A stretch of 64,000 nucleotides of DNA from Methanobacterium spitsbergense (GCF_019931065.1 NZ_JAIOUQ010000007.1:1-64000); one strand, 5' to 3'. Positions 27,945 to 37,927 are shown, counted from the stretch's first letter. Translations and numbers: made by a program. The notes: generated by a model not told the origin, from the sequence alone.

Positions 27945-28511
27945 TTAAGCTATTTTGATGATGAGATTCGCAACATTTTCCCCGAATCTTCTTATGGTTT
28001 GCATTCCCTCTTCGTCTTGGATAGCTTCTCCTTTTTCCCTTCCAAATACTATATTCCAATATGTTGAACCCGGAATGATCATGTCGTTTATCAAATAAAA
28101 CATCAGAAGCTCTTGTATTGTGGCTGTTTGCCCTCCGCGCCTGGCAACTGCAATTGGTCCTCCAACCTTCCAAGAGAGGAATCCATCGGTATTCATTGAA
28201 ACATATCCAATTCTTTGAAGTGCCGACATTAAGTCTCCTCGGGCTGTTCCGAAGTATACTGGAGTACCAACTATGAAACCCTTTGATTCCCTTATTTTTT
28301 CGATGATTTCGTTTAGACCATCATCTATATGGCATCTATGGAGTTTAGCACATGCCCCACATGCCTTGCATGACTCAATATTTTTCCCTCTTAAATAAAT
28401 TGTTTCAGTAGTCAAGCCATGGTTTTCTATAATTTGAGCACATTCTGACAATACTTCAGCGGTATTTCCATTTTTACGTGGACTTGCACATATAAAAAGA
28501 ACTTTTTCCAT
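27945..28511 (-). CDS. Iron-sulfur flavoprotein / NADPH-dependent FMN reductase family
   Basis: This 188-residue protein belongs to the archaeal iron-sulfur flavoprotein group. The FMN-binding loop is CASPRKNGNTAEVL near residue 9; the compact cysteine motif CKACGACAKLHRC (residues 48-60) would bind a [4Fe-4S] cluster; GTPVYFGTARGDLMS follows. Relatives move electrons between ferredoxin and oxygen- or peroxide-reducing systems. GGGAGG precedes the ATG. It is the first gene of a leftward set with the methyltransferase and NifX-like genes. Confidence 0.88.
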   Translation of the reverse strand: MEKVLFICASPRKNGNTAEVLSECAQIIENHGLTTETIYLRGKNIESCKACGACAKLHRCHIDDGLNEIIEKIRESKGFIVGTPVYFGTARGDLMSALQRIGYVSMNTDGFLSWKVGGPIAVARRGGQTATIQELLMFYLINDMIIPGSTYWNIVFGREKGEAIQDEEGMQTIRRFGENVANLIIKIA

Positions 28512-28752
28512 TCTATTACCCTCCCTAGAGATAATTCCTTTATAATTTTTGATAAAATTTTTCTTGAATAATATAGTTTAATCAACAAAATAAATAAAGT
28601 TAAAGTTCATTGTATTTTTTAATAAATTTTAGCCACATAACTAAATGAAAAAAGGTTTATTTATTCGATAAACTAGCTCAGAATATGGTTTATAATTTAT
28701 ATTATGATAATTACCAATAATATATTATTCAATATTAAAGAGGGGCAATAGA

Positions 28753-29472
28753 TTGAAATTTTTACACTCTGACAAACATTTCAAACCATTTTTGTTTCAT
28801 ATACTTAAAATTCTCCTTGCATTACTAATTATACAGATATTAAGGGCAGTATGCATGCTGGGACTTTGGTATGCTTTAAAACCAGGAGAAAATCTAGCAC
28901 TTTTCCAAGCGCTTAATGGAATTTCTTTCATAATTGTTGGAGTTGTACTGTTACTATGGTTTAGGCCATCACTAAAGGAATTAAGTCTTGACTGGGAGGA
29001 TATAAGTTTAAGAACAAGAATCATGTATATTTTAGGGGGTTTAATTTTAGTTACACTCATTTTACTCCCAATTTTACTGGGATTTGAGCTTGATGTAATT
29101 GTAATGGGCTTTGTTTTTGGAATAATAGTACCTGTGTTTGAAGAACTACTTTTCAGAGGTTATATATGGAATAAAATTGAGGGTTACTACAATATTAATT
29201 CAGATCCAAATGCATTGTTCGTTCGAAGGAGAGGACTAATAACCTTAATAACTGTTACATTACTTTTCGGGATATGGCACCTTGGATATGTTGATGTTTT
29301 CTTGATAAACCCTAGGATTAGCCATGAAAACTTTTCTTTAACTACAATGCTGATAGCAAAAGTAGGATTGGGCTTATTTTTAGGTATGATACTGGGATAT
29401 GTTAGATTTAAAACTGGAAAAGTTTATGCTTCGTTTCTTCTACATGGATTCTGGAATACATTTGCACCTTAA
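28753..29472 (+). CDS. CPBP-family intramembrane metalloprotease
   Basis: The 239 residues contain about seven membrane helices with the CPBP/ABI motifs: EELLFRGYIW near residue 131 (Glu-Glu and Arg), FGIWHLGYVD near 172, and HGFWN near 234. Family members include CAAX prenyl proteases and bacteriocin immunity proteins. It starts with TTG, chosen because AGAGGGG lies eight bases upstream and no later start fits the first helix. It is a single gene with its own promoter. Confidence 0.87.
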   Translation: MKFLHSDKHFKPFLFHILKILLALLIIQILRAVCMLGLWYALKPGENLALFQALNGISFIIVGVVLLLWFRPSLKELSLDWEDISLRTRIMYILGGLILVTLILLPILLGFELDVIVMGFVFGIIVPVFEELLFRGYIWNKIEGYYNINSDPNALFVRRRGLITLITVTLLFGIWHLGYVDVFLINPRISHENFSLTTMLIAKVGLGLFLGMILGYVRFKTGKVYASFLLHGFWNTFAP

Positions 29473-29595
29473 AGAGAATTAGTAAAATAAGAATATCACT
29501 ATTTTAATAAATGCATTCTCTTACCCTATTAATTCATGGAATAAAATATTTTATGTCGTTATTATATCAACAACAAAATATAGGCTAAATATTGA

Positions 29596-29616
29596 TATTT
29601 CCAAGGCAGGGAAATA
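29596..29616. terminator. Hairpin between converging genes
   Basis: TATTTCC (29596-29602) pairs with GGAAATA (29610-29616) around seven bases. It lies between the rightward CPBP gene and the leftward serine dehydratase, with T-rich DNA on both sides, so it may end both transcripts. Confidence 0.4.
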
Positions 29617-29657
29617 AGTTTATTTAGATAAAATTTAAAAACTTTTTTCTTTGATTC

Positions 29658-30857
29658 CTATCTTTTCTTGTAACATACTGCGAGTCCGCCTTCTGATGTT
29701 TCCCTATAATGTCTTTTCAAGTCTCTTCCAGTTTGTGCCATTGTTTCTACAACTTCATCGAATGATACCATATGCCTTCCATCAGAAAGTAGTGCAAATG
29801 AAGCACAGTCCATGGCACTTACAGCTGCAATTGCATTTCTTTCAATACATGGAATTTGAACCAATCCCATAATTGGATCGCAGGTAAGCCCTAAATGATG
29901 TTCCATTCCCATTTCAGCAGCGTATTCGATCTGGTGAGGGGTTCCTCCCATAAGTTGAGCAGCAGCTCCTGCAGCCATTGCACATGCAGTACCTATTTCA
30001 CCTTGACATCCCACTTATGCTCCAGATATTGAAGCACGACTTTTAACAACACTCCCAATCATACCCGCTGTTGCAATAGCTCTTAATAATTTTTCATTGC
30101 TTACATCATAATAATCTTGAATAAAAAATAGCACAGCAGGAAGCACTCCCGCAGATCCGCATGTAGGTGCGGTTACAATTAGATTTCCACTTGCATTTTC
30201 TTCTGCAACTCCAAGTGCATATGAAAAAAGAGTTCCAGTTTCTTTAAGGAATTTATGGGTTTGCATAGCTTTTATGTAATATTGGGATGCCTTTCTTCTT
30301 AGATTAAGGCCTCCGGGAAGTACTCCTTCCTTTTCAATACCGCGTTCTATTGATTTTTTCATCACTTCAAGAATTTCACCCATGAAATTCCAAATTTCTT
30401 CCCCTTCATAATCTTCAACATAATTCCATAAAGATTTACCATCATCTTCACACATTTTAAGCAGTTCTGTCATTTTAATTAAGGGATATACATTATTAGG
30501 GGTATTTTCATCGCATATATCCCTCAGAGCTCCCCCTCCTACACTGTAAACTGTCCATTCTTTTAAAATTTTTCCATTTTCATTGTATGCTTCAAATATC
30601 ATACCATTAGGATGTAATGGGAGTTCTTTTTCTTTTTTCCATACAATTTCACATGGTACTGGATTGAAAATAGTTTTTATCACATGATCGGTTAGATGGC
30701 CCTTTCCAGTTGCTGCGAGACTTCCATAAAGAATAACCCTGTATTTGTAAGCATCACGTGTTTTCTCTTTAAATATTATTGCTGCATTAGATGGACCTAT
30801 AGTATGGCTGCTTGAGGGACCAAGACCTATTCTGTAAAGTTCTTTTAGAGATTTCAT
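29658..30857 (-). pseudogene. sdaA: L-serine dehydratase, interrupted by an in-frame TAA
   Basis: The frame encodes a one-chain iron-sulfur L-serine dehydratase (serine to pyruvate and ammonia): beta domain with GLGPSSSHTIGPSNAA, alpha domain with PTCGSAGVLPA. After ASISGA a TAA (30017-30015) interrupts the frame where the family has Glu, and the same frame resumes as [20 protein letters not shown]-to-TAA change, one base, explains it. All three cluster cysteines (GCQGE, LTCDP and IPCIERN) lie after the stop. Restart at the GTG 30014 would give a separate 118-residue piece, but no ribosome site precedes it. Recent inactivation or a sequencing error is more likely than a working split enzyme. 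Confidence 0.85.
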
Positions 30858-31146
30858 GTTTAATCCTTGTATAATTTTTATTAAATTTCTCCATCTTGTC
30901 CCCCTCCCATTTTTTTGAAGAAAATTTTTATTACTTTATTTAAATATTTGATGATAATTAGCTTTCATTTAATAATAGGTTTTCCTTTTTTCCATTTTTT
31001 GCTTATTAAGATGCATTATTAATAACAACTTTGTTAAAAAAAGTTTGCAGGAATAAAATGGACAAAATATTGGTCTTATAAAAAAAAGAAGAACTGAACG
31101 ATATAAAAAAGTTGATGTAAATTTATAAAAGTTTAAGATGGTTTAA

Positions 31147-31848
31147 TTACAATGTTTTAGGAGAATATGATTCATTGTTACATGAGCTGATTCCATGTCC
31201 ATTTTCGCTTTCCTGAATCTCTCCCATCTTCTCGAGAACTGCTCGTGGGTCAACCTTTGTATTGATACATCCGTCCTTAAGAAGAGGAACACCTTGGCAT
31301 GAAAATTTAGAGAGTTTCATCATGGCCAGATTCAGATCTTGATAGCATGCAACTCCAAGAACTGCTTTAAAATTGTTTTTCTCAAGTATCTTTTTCAAGA
31401 ATGTTGATCCGGGTATTATAAATACTTTGAATCCTTTATCTTCTGCTTTATTTTTGAGGACCCCTATAACACATCTATTACAATCTTTACAGACAAGTCC
31501 AGAGGCTTCTAATTTAGCTTCACAGTCTGCGTGTCTTAAGCAGTGTGGGAGAACCAGTATTTTATCTTGTGATTCTATTTTTTTGAAGAACTTTTCATTA
31601 ACTTTATTCCTTACCTCAACCCCAATCTGATCAACTATCTTGGCATCCACTCCAACATTTTCAGAGAACTTTTTAAAGAGTCCGTAGAACATATCAATGG
31701 TAAAGAGTAAAAGCCTTGGAAAAACCAGTTTATCCTCTTTAATTAAAAGCTTTCCAAGGATGAGTGTCACAGAAAGCAGTGTAAGCATTGTTAAAACTAG
31801 AACAAAGACTATTTGACCGAATATCTGATAAAATTCATAAAACGCCAT
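31147..31848 (-). CDS. DUF116 family protein
   Basis: The 233-residue protein has one N-terminal membrane helix (residues 12-33) and a cysteine-rich DUF116 domain: [20 protein letters not shown] near residue 100, KDCNRC near 122, then [15 protein letters not shown] near 165 and [10 protein letters not shown] near 193. The cysteines suggest a metal or Fe-S site on the cytosolic side. The function is unknown. DUF116 genes often neighbour methionyl-tRNA formyltransferase-like or lipoate genes in other organisms, but none is present here. Confidence 0.85.
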   Translation of the reverse strand: MAFYEFYQIFGQIVFVLVLTMLTLLSVTLILGKLLIKEDKLVFPRLLLFTIDMFYGLFKKFSENVGVDAKIVDQIGVEVRNKVNEKFFKKIESQDKILVLPHCLRHADCEAKLEASGLVCKDCNRCVIGVLKNKAEDKGFKVFIIPGSTFLKKILEKNNFKAVLGVACYQDLNLAMMKLSKFSCQGVPLLKDGCINTKVDPRAVLEKMGEIQESENGHGISSCNNESYSPKTL

Positions 31849-31947
31849 ACTATGAGTTTAGTTTATACTACTATATTAAGGTAATTACAAAAAAATTAAA
31901 GAGCTAATAATAAGCCATTAGAGGAATTTTAACAGAATAAAAGAGGG

Positions 31948-32439
31948 CTATTGATCTAACTTTTCAATTCTAAAATCATTAATAACCCCATCTATTTCAA
32001 CACCATCTTGAACTGCATTTATATCTAAACCAGAGAGGTCTTGACATGCACATAGAATGTCCTGTTCAGGGTGGGTTCCAGCCTGTATATTACAGTCTAA
32101 TCGTATATGATCTCCACATGCAACAACCATTTTAAGCCTTTTTGAAGTTGGATGGTTTTCAGGAAGCACTATAATAGGGGATGAAAATTCTTTTAAGAGG
32201 AATATCATAGATTTTATTCCTTTTTCTGCAATATTACCAGTACTGAATGTGGATACTGCTATTAGATCATCCTTCTCAAGAAAAACAACGATTTCTTCCT
32301 TTTCAGGGGTTCCTATAAATATTTGCATGTCTCGGCCAGTTTTTGCGAGGCCAATTTCTCCAGATTTTCCAATTAAAAACAATATTTCATCAGGGCTTAA
32401 TCCAATTCTTTGACGTTCTCTGACTGACATGAAGGACAT
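31948..32439 (-). CDS. Conserved hypothetical protein
   Basis: I do not recognise a named family. The 163 residues look like a compact alpha/beta protein with no membrane helix. The conserved-looking segment MVVACGDHIRLDCNIQAG near residue 105 and the cysteine pair CAC near 130 could bind a metal. The gene overlaps the end of the zinc-ribbon gene by 43 bases in another frame, using ATG 32439 or ATG 32430. Neither has a strong ribosome site, so translation is probably coupled to the zinc-ribbon gene. Confidence 0.7.
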   Translation of the reverse strand: MSFMSVRERQRIGLSPDEILFLIGKSGEIGLAKTGRDMQIFIGTPEKEEIVVFLEKDDLIAVSTFSTGNIAEKGIKSMIFLLKEFSSPIIVLPENHPTSKRLKMVVACGDHIRLDCNIQAGTHPEQDILCACQDLSGLDINAVQDGVEIDGVINDFRIEKLDQ

Positions 32440-32531
32440 ACAACTCTTTTTCCTATGCCTTTAAATTCATTTCCACAATCCAAACATCTATAACGTTTGG
32501 TTTTTAGTTTTTTCATTTTAATGTCGGCCAT
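32397..32531 (-). CDS. Zinc-ribbon protein of 44 residues
   Basis: A short frame reads MADIKMKKLKTKRYRCLDCG and continues with FKGIGKRVVCPSCQ, then ends ENVKELD. The two CxxC pairs (CLDC and CPSC) make a treble-clef or rubredoxin-like zinc ribbon with a basic N-terminus, which suggests nucleic-acid or ribosome binding. A GGAGGG site lies four bases before the ATG. It overlaps the next gene by 43 bases, which is long for a coupled pair. The function is not known. Confidence 0.75.
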   Translation of the reverse strand: MADIKMKKLKTKRYRCLDCGNEFKGIGKRVVCPSCQSENVKELD

Positions 32532-32726
32532 TGGCCCTCCAACTGTGCACATATGATCACCAAATTGAAGTATGTTTTGTGGGTTATTTATTATTTGTTA
32601 TTGAAGTTTAGTTGAGCTAGTTGATATAACGGTTGTAACTACAATGTATTTATTCTCTAAATTCCATATAAACAATCGAATAGGATTATTAAAAAAATTA
32701 AATCAGGAAATACACACTTCTAATAA

Positions 32727-34838
32727 ATGGTGAGACTATTGAAAAACCTTATTTTTCCATTTTCAGCAATTGTAGGTCAGGAAGACGTGAAAAAATCTCT
32801 TATATTGAATGCCATCAACCCGAGTATTGGTGGGGTTCTTATAAAAGGGGACAAAGGAACAGGTAAAACAACTGCAGTTCGTCCATTGGCAGATCTTTTG
32901 CCGCCACTTAAAGTTGTTAAAGGCTGTCCATTTAATTGCGATCCTGATGATCAAGATTCATTATGCGATTCATGCAAATCCGAAGATTTTGAGGTAGAAA
33001 CTAAGAGTATGAAGGTTGTTGAACTACCCTTGGGATCAACTGAAGACAGAGTTGTTGGATCAATTAACATAGAAAAAGCTTTAAAAGAAGGATTAAAAGC
33101 ATTGGAACCAGGAATACTGGCAGATGCAAACAGGAACATACTTTACGTTGATGAAATTAACTTACTCGACGATAATCTCGTTGATGTATTGTTAGATGCA
33201 GCAGCATATGGAGTTAATATTGTTGAAAGGGAAGGAATTTCTTTTGTACATCCTTCCAACTTCATGCTTGTAGGTACAATGAACCCTGCAGAAGGCGAAC
33301 TAAGACCTCAACTTTCAGACCGTATAGGTTTACACATATCTGTACACAGCATTATGGATTTGGAGGAAAGGGTTAAAATAATGGAAAGGCGTGAAGAATT
33401 TGAGCGTGATCCAACAGCATTCAAAGCTAAGTACAAGGATCAACAAGATAAAATCCTAGAAAATATTGTAACTGCACGGAAAATACTCAAAAAAGTAAAT
33501 GTTTCAAGGGATTTGATGGAAGTTATAGCATACTTATGCATGGAGATGGGTGTTGATGGTCATAGGGCAGACATTGCAATTTTAAAAGCTTCAAAAACAA
33601 TTGCAGCCTATAATTTCTTGGAAGAAGTTAACCTTGAGCATGTTGAAGAAGCAGCACTATTGGTACTCGGGGAAAGATTCAACAGAACATCTCAGAATAG
33701 AAATAAAATCAATCAGATGGTACAGAAAGCTCAGGAAGATATTTCTAAGAAAAAAAAAGAAAATCATAGGGGCAACACTCAAGATCAAGGACAGAATCAA
33801 GGAAAAAAAGATCAGCAGGATAATGGATCTAAACAGGAAAATCCTCAAGAAAAACAAGAAAATAGCAATAACGAAAAACAGGAAGATTCAAATAGAAATG
33901 AAAAGTTTGAACAGCCAAATTCCAATGTAAATGTTACAGGGCAAGGATCTCAAGATAATGAAAATTCTGATAATACAGAACAGGATAAAAAATTCAAACC
34001 AATTGGAAAAGAAAATGATATAACTGTTAGTGAAGAGGGGCTCGATATAAAAAAACTGCTTAAAATCAAGGGTAAAAAAAAGAAGAAACTCTACGGTAAA
34101 AGAGTAGACTCAACAACGCAAAAGGGTAAATACGTAAAAAGCAGATTATCCAAAGATTTAAAAAATGATATTGCGGTTGATGCAACCTTAAGAGCCGCTG
34201 CAATAAGCTCTGAGGGAAGTATAAAAGTTAAAAGTGAACATATTCGGCATAAAGTAAGAAAACATGGTGCAAAAGCTTCAATTGCCATAGTTGTCGATAT
34301 AAGTGGGTCAATGTTCTCTGAAAAAAAATCTGAAAGAGTTAAAGATATTTTGATTAATGTTATTGAAGATGCAGGTAGACAAGGGGACAAAATAAGCGTT
34401 GTTGGATTTAAAGGCAGAGAAGCCATGGTTATAATTCCAACGACCAAGAGAGCAACCTCATTTAGGGAACAGATTGATAATATAAAGATTGGCGGTACAA
34501 CGCCTCTTGCATCAGGAATGAAAAAAGGATTTGAAATACTAAAAAAGGAAAGATTCAAGAAGGAATACGTTCCCATGATGTTAATACTTACCGATGGCAT
34601 GCCAAACGTAGCTGTAGACGAGAATCCAACTAAAGATGCTCTGAAAATTGCAGGAGAACTCAAAGATAATGAAATACACACACTTATAGTGAATTTTGAA
34701 CAGACAGCTAAACATGGAAGGGATATGAATATGGAACTAGCAATAGCTTCAAGTGGCAGATATTATGATCTTGAGGAACTTAAAAGTCCAGGTTGTGCAG
34801 TATCAATGATATTAAATAATGAAAGAAATGATCTGTAA
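32727..34838 (+). CDS. Magnesium/cobalt chelatase-like AAA+ and VWA protein
   Basis: This 703-residue protein fuses a ChlI-type AAA+ ATPase with a ChlD-type metal-binding VWA domain. Walker A is [11 protein letters not shown] near residue 38, Walker B is [12 protein letters not shown] near 140, the linker at about 345-440 is rich in Gln, Asn and Lys, and the VWA domain from about 515 has the MIDAS motif [10 protein letters not shown], then LILTDGMPN. Such fused subunits work with a CobN/ChlH-type large subunit to insert cobalt or magnesium into tetrapyrroles. No CobN gene is in the window, so the metal and tetrapyrrole are uncertain. Confidence 0.9.
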   Translation: MVRLLKNLIFPFSAIVGQEDVKKSLILNAINPSIGGVLIKGDKGTGKTTAVRPLADLLPPLKVVKGCPFNCDPDDQDSLCDSCKSEDFEVETKSMKVVELPLGSTEDRVVGSINIEKALKEGLKALEPGILADANRNILYVDEINLLDDNLVDVLLDAAAYGVNIVEREGISFVHPSNFMLVGTMNPAEGELRPQLSDRIGLHISVHSIMDLEERVKIMERREEFERDPTAFKAKYKDQQDKILENIVTARKILKKVNVSRDLMEVIAYLCMEMGVDGHRADIAILKASKTIAAYNFLEEVNLEHVEEAALLVLGERFNRTSQNRNKINQMVQKAQEDISKKKKENHRGNTQDQGQNQGKKDQQDNGSKQENPQEKQENSNNEKQEDSNRNEKFEQPNSNVNVTGQGSQDNENSDNTEQDKKFKPIGKENDITVSEEGLDIKKLLKIKGKKKKKLYGKRVDSTTQKGKYVKSRLSKDLKNDIAVDATLRAAAISSEGSIKVKSEHIRHKVRKHGAKASIAIVVDISGSMFSEKKSERVKDILINVIEDAGRQGDKISVVGFKGREAMVIIPTTKRATSFREQIDNIKIGGTTPLASGMKKGFEILKKERFKKEYVPMMLILTDGMPNVAVDENPTKDALKIAGELKDNEIHTLIVNFEQTAKHGRDMNMELAIASSGRYYDLEELKSPGCAVSMILNNERNDL

Positions 34839-34890
34839 GATTCACAACAATAGGGAAGTACCAAAAGATTTTTGTAACGAGGAAACATAT

Positions 34891-35463
34891 ATGTCAAAAA
34901 TAAATATTGGTAAGAATGTTTTTACACAGACAATGCCCGTAACTTTGATTGGAAGTAAAGTTGAGGGTAAAACTAATTTTATGACTTTAGCTTGGGTAAC
35001 ACGTGTTAATTCAAACCCTCCACTTTTTGGAGTTGCAATTAATAAAGTTCACCATAGTTCTAAAGATATAATAGAAAATAAAACATTCAGTATAAATTTC
35101 CCCTCTGAAGACCTTCTCATTGAAACAGATTACTGTGGACTGGTTTCAGGAAGAAAAACAGATAAATCAGATAAATCAGATATCTTCAATGTTTTCTATG
35201 GGGAATTGGAAACAGCTCCAATGATAACGGAGTGTGCGGTGTCAATAGAGTGTAAGCTTTTTGATGTAGTTGAACTTCCAACCAACAATCTATTCATCGG
35301 AGAAGCTGTGGCAGCATATTCTGAAGAACAATATTTAACAGATAATAAGTTGGATATTAAAAAAATAAACCCATTAATCTTAACCATGCCAGACAATAAC
35401 TATTGGAAAGTGGGGGATCATGCAGGAAATGCTTGGAATGCTGGAAAGAATTTTAAGCAATGA
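34891..35463 (+). CDS. Flavin reductase family protein
   Basis: The 190-residue product belongs to the FMN-binding flavoredoxin/flavin reductase family, recognised by MPVTLIGSKVEGKTNFMTLA near the N-terminus and NPPLFGVAINKVHHS near residue 48, with PSEDLL and YCGLVSG following. It likely binds FMN and passes electrons. I choose ATG 34891, with GAGG just upstream; an ATG inside the preceding gene at 34819 would add 24 residues without family match. It follows the chelatase gene by about 50 bases. Confidence 0.9.
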   Translation: MSKINIGKNVFTQTMPVTLIGSKVEGKTNFMTLAWVTRVNSNPPLFGVAINKVHHSSKDIIENKTFSINFPSEDLLIETDYCGLVSGRKTDKSDKSDIFNVFYGELETAPMITECAVSIECKLFDVVELPTNNLFIGEAVAAYSEEQYLTDNKLDIKKINPLILTMPDNNYWKVGDHAGNAWNAGKNFKQ

Positions 35464-35514
35464 TCGATTGCAATGATTTTTATAGTGGAAAGTATAAGGT
35501 AGAGATGTAAAACA

Positions 35515-36024
35515 ATGAAAGTGACAGTGTACCATGCAGAACAGTGCGACCCAAAGAAATGCACAACAGTGAAACTTCAAAGACAAGGCAAGATTGAAGT
35601 GGTTCCTAAACTAAACAAGTTACCTAGAGGTGCTATAGTTCTGGATCCCTTTTCTGAAAAGTCCATGTCACCTGAAGACAGGGAAATCGTTGAAAAAAAC
35701 GGTATTGTAGGTCTTGATTGCTCATGGAACAGGATACAAAAGTCTAGCATAATGTTCAAGGGCAAAAAATATCATAGGTCTCTTCCTTTTCTTGTTGCAG
35801 CTAATCCAACCAACTATGGAAAGCCATGCAAACTCTCAACTGCAGAGGCTATTGCAGCAACTTTTTATATAGTGGGGCTTAAAGATAATGCTGTTGAAAT
35901 AATGTCCCAGTTCAAGTGGGGACCTCATTTTCTAACACTCAATCATGAGTTATTAGAAGCATATTCCCGTGCTAAAACAAGTGCGGAAGTTGTAAAGATT
36001 CAAAATAGATTTATAGGAGGCTAA
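35515..36024 (+). CDS. tsr3: rRNA aminocarboxypropyltransferase Tsr3 (DUF367)
   Basis: This 169-residue SPOUT-class enzyme transfers the 3-amino-3-carboxypropyl group from SAM to N1-methylpseudouridine in helix 31 of 16S rRNA. Diagnostic segments are [14 protein letters not shown] at the N-terminus, GLDCSWNRI near residue 71, [17 protein letters not shown] near 90 and [16 protein letters not shown] near 107. Length fits the archaeal core enzyme. The L40e gene follows three bases after it, a common archaeal pairing of ribosome-related genes. Confidence 0.94.
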   Translation: MKVTVYHAEQCDPKKCTTVKLQRQGKIEVVPKLNKLPRGAIVLDPFSEKSMSPEDREIVEKNGIVGLDCSWNRIQKSSIMFKGKKYHRSLPFLVAANPTNYGKPCKLSTAEAIAATFYIVGLKDNAVEIMSQFKWGPHFLTLNHELLEAYSRAKTSAEVVKIQNRFIGG

Positions 36025-36026
36025 AA

Positions 36027-36173
36027 ATGGCTAGATTTGAAGAAGCAGAAAATAGACTGTTCAAGATTAAGATTTGCCTTAAATGTAACGCAAGAAACCC
36101 TCCAACCGCTAAAACATGCAGAAAATGCGGTTACAAGGGCTTAAGATACAAGGCTAAAGAACCGAGAGGTTAA
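36027..36173 (+). CDS. rpl40e: 50S ribosomal protein L40e
   Basis: This short gene encodes 48 residues starting [20 protein letters not shown] and containing two CxxC pairs (CLKC and CRKC) of the L40e zinc ribbon, with the basic ending [13 protein letters not shown], matching archaeal eL40. GGAGG lies six bases before the ATG, at the end of the tsr3 gene, so translation is coupled. The product is a large-subunit protein. Confidence 0.93.
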   Translation: MARFEEAENRLFKIKICLKCNARNPPTAKTCRKCGYKGLRYKAKEPRG

Positions 36174-36188
36174 ACAAATTCCATATTA

Positions 36189-36220
36189 TTAACTGGAGGT
36201 ATTTAACTCCTCCATGTTAA
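36189..36220 (+). terminator. Strong hairpin after rpl40e
   Basis: TTAACTGGAGG (36189-36199) pairs with CCTCCA, a bulged T, then GTTAA (36209-36220), around a nine-base loop. It lies 15 bases after the L40e stop codon and probably marks or protects the 3-prime end of the tsr3-rpl40e transcript. The following DNA is AT-rich but has no pure T-run. Confidence 0.45.
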
Positions 36221-36321
36221 ATATATGACTTCAATTTAGTTTATTATATGATTAAATGTTGGTTTTTTAAATTTTAATAATATTTTTTGTTAACAAAATA
36301 ATTTAAACTAGAGTGATTTAG

Positions 36322-37065
36322 ATGAACGTTGAAAACTACATCAGACAAACTCTAAAGGATCACAAGATACATCTTACCCTTCTTGATCCCGAGGAGCAGA
36401 GACCTGAAGAGGCAGTATTGATCGCAAAAGAAGCTGTTTCTGGAGGTACTGATGGGATAATGTTGGGAGGTTCAACAACAGATTCAGCAGAGCTTGATGC
36501 AACAGCAAAAGCTCTTAAAGAAAATGTTGACGTACCAATAATACTTTTTCCAGGTAATATAAGTGGTGTTAGCCAATATGCTGATGCCATATTTTTCATG
36601 AGCCTTTTAAACTCAAGCAATCCCTATTGGATAACCGGAGCCCAGGCATTGGGTGCTCCAATCATAAAGAAAATGGGAATTGAAACTATATCTATGGGAT
36701 ATTTGGTTGTTGAACCTGGAGGCACAGTTGGATGGGTAGGAGATGCAAAACTTATACCTAGAATCAAACCAGATTTAGCAGCAGCTTATGCAATAGCTGC
36801 AGAATTTATGGGCATGAAACTCCTTTACCTTGAAGCAGGATCAGGGGCAAATCAACATATTCCTGAAAAAATGATACAATCTGTAAAAAAATCTACAGGC
36901 AGCATTGTTATTGTTGGCGGAGGAATTAGAACTGGCGAAGATGCTGCTAATGTTGCAGCAGCAGGTGCTGATATATTAGTAACTGGAACAATTGTAGAAA
37001 AAAGCTCCAATATCAAAGACAAAATAAAAGAATTAGTTGATGGAATCAGATCAGCTAAAGATTGA
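36322..37065 (+). CDS. Geranylgeranylglyceryl phosphate synthase
   Basis: This 247-residue TIM-barrel enzyme joins geranylgeranyl diphosphate to glycerol-1-phosphate, the first committed step of archaeal ether lipid synthesis. Signatures are HLTLLDPEEQ near residue 17, GGTDGIMLGGSTT near 40, SMGYLVVEPGGTVGWVGDA near 133, YLEAGSGA near 170 and VVGGGIRTGEDA near 197. It belongs to the group II type found in Methanobacteriales. It has its own promoter region and stands between rpl40e and the DUF169 gene. Confidence 0.95.
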   Translation: MNVENYIRQTLKDHKIHLTLLDPEEQRPEEAVLIAKEAVSGGTDGIMLGGSTTDSAELDATAKALKENVDVPIILFPGNISGVSQYADAIFFMSLLNSSNPYWITGAQALGAPIIKKMGIETISMGYLVVEPGGTVGWVGDAKLIPRIKPDLAAAYAIAAEFMGMKLLYLEAGSGANQHIPEKMIQSVKKSTGSIVIVGGGIRTGEDAANVAAAGADILVTGTIVEKSSNIKDKIKELVDGIRSAKD

Positions 37066-37246
37066 AATTATAAATTAACCCATTCTCATTTTTTAAAATT
37101 CTATTCTGTCAGTAACTAGCCTTTATATTTTTTTTGCTCCAATTAACATTTAAGAGAAATATCTTAAATGTAAATGGATACTTCACGTTGTTATAAGATA
37201 AAAAATATATTTGTGTTCACACAACTTAATGTTAGAGGTGAGATTA

Positions 37247-37927
37247 ATGAGTAGTTGTGAAATAAACGGGTATGAAGAGTTATCACAAAAATTTAAAGAT
37301 AAACTTGGCTTGGAAAAATCTCCAGTTGCAGTTAAACTAGTTTTAAATGAAGATGACATTCCTGGGGGTATTCCAAAGATTGAAGAAAAAGTCCGGCATT
37401 GTGAAATGATACAGAAAGCATCACAAGGCGATATATTCTATGCTACCGCTGAAGAACAGGCCTGTAAAGGTGGGGCAGGAGCAATAGGGCTTATGGAACC
37501 CCCTGAAAAAGTTAATTCTGGTGAGATGTATTATTCTTTAGGAAGATTTTCTAGTTTGGGTTCAGCTAAAAGAACAGTTGATGCCATCCCAAAAATAGAA
37601 CCCATAATGAAGGCAATAGCATATTCACCACTGGAAAAAACTCCATTTGACCCGGATGTTGTAGTTATAATTTGTAACCCTCAACAAGCAATGCAACTTG
37701 CTCAAGCAATGGTCTATACTCTTGGGGGTCGTTTTGAAGCAGACTTTGCAGGAATACAATCGATATGTGGAGACGCAGTTGCAGGACCATACACAACCAA
37801 GAGACCCAACATAACATTGGGGTGTAGTGGGTCAAGGAAATTTGCAGACATCAAATCTGACGAAGTAATTGTTGGAATGAACGGTGAAAATATAGGCTGT
37901 ATTGTCAATGCTCTTGAAGCATTATAA
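37247..37927 (+). CDS. DUF169 family protein
   Basis: The 226 residues match DUF169, a family common in methanogens and other anaerobes, of unknown function. Characteristic parts are LGLEKSPVAVKLVLNEDD near residue 24, CEMIQKASQGDIFYATAEEQ near 55, and the conserved cysteines in ACKGGAGAIGL and IQSICGDAVAGPY. I start at ATG 37247 because GAGGTGA lies just before it. The cysteine pattern suggests cofactor or metal binding. Confidence 0.87.
   Translation: MSSCEINGYEELSQKFKDKLGLEKSPVAVKLVLNEDDIPGGIPKIEEKVRHCEMIQKASQGDIFYATAEEQACKGGAGAIGLMEPPEKVNSGEMYYSLGRFSSLGSAKRTVDAIPKIEPIMKAIAYSPLEKTPFDPDVVVIICNPQQAMQLAQAMVYTLGGRFEADFAGIQSICGDAVAGPYTTKRPNITLGCSGSRKFADIKSDEVIVGMNGENIGCIVNALEAL

Noticed and set aside
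27835..28173. Minus-strand frame overlapping the Fe-S flavoprotein and methyltransferase genes
   Set aside because: It overlaps two well-supported genes in another frame, has no ribosome site and has the erratic composition of a shadow frame.
30015..30857. Natural two-subunit serine dehydratase (SdaAA/SdaAB)
   Set aside because: The known split lies between the beta and alpha domains, whereas here the stop falls inside the alpha domain, before its cluster cysteines.
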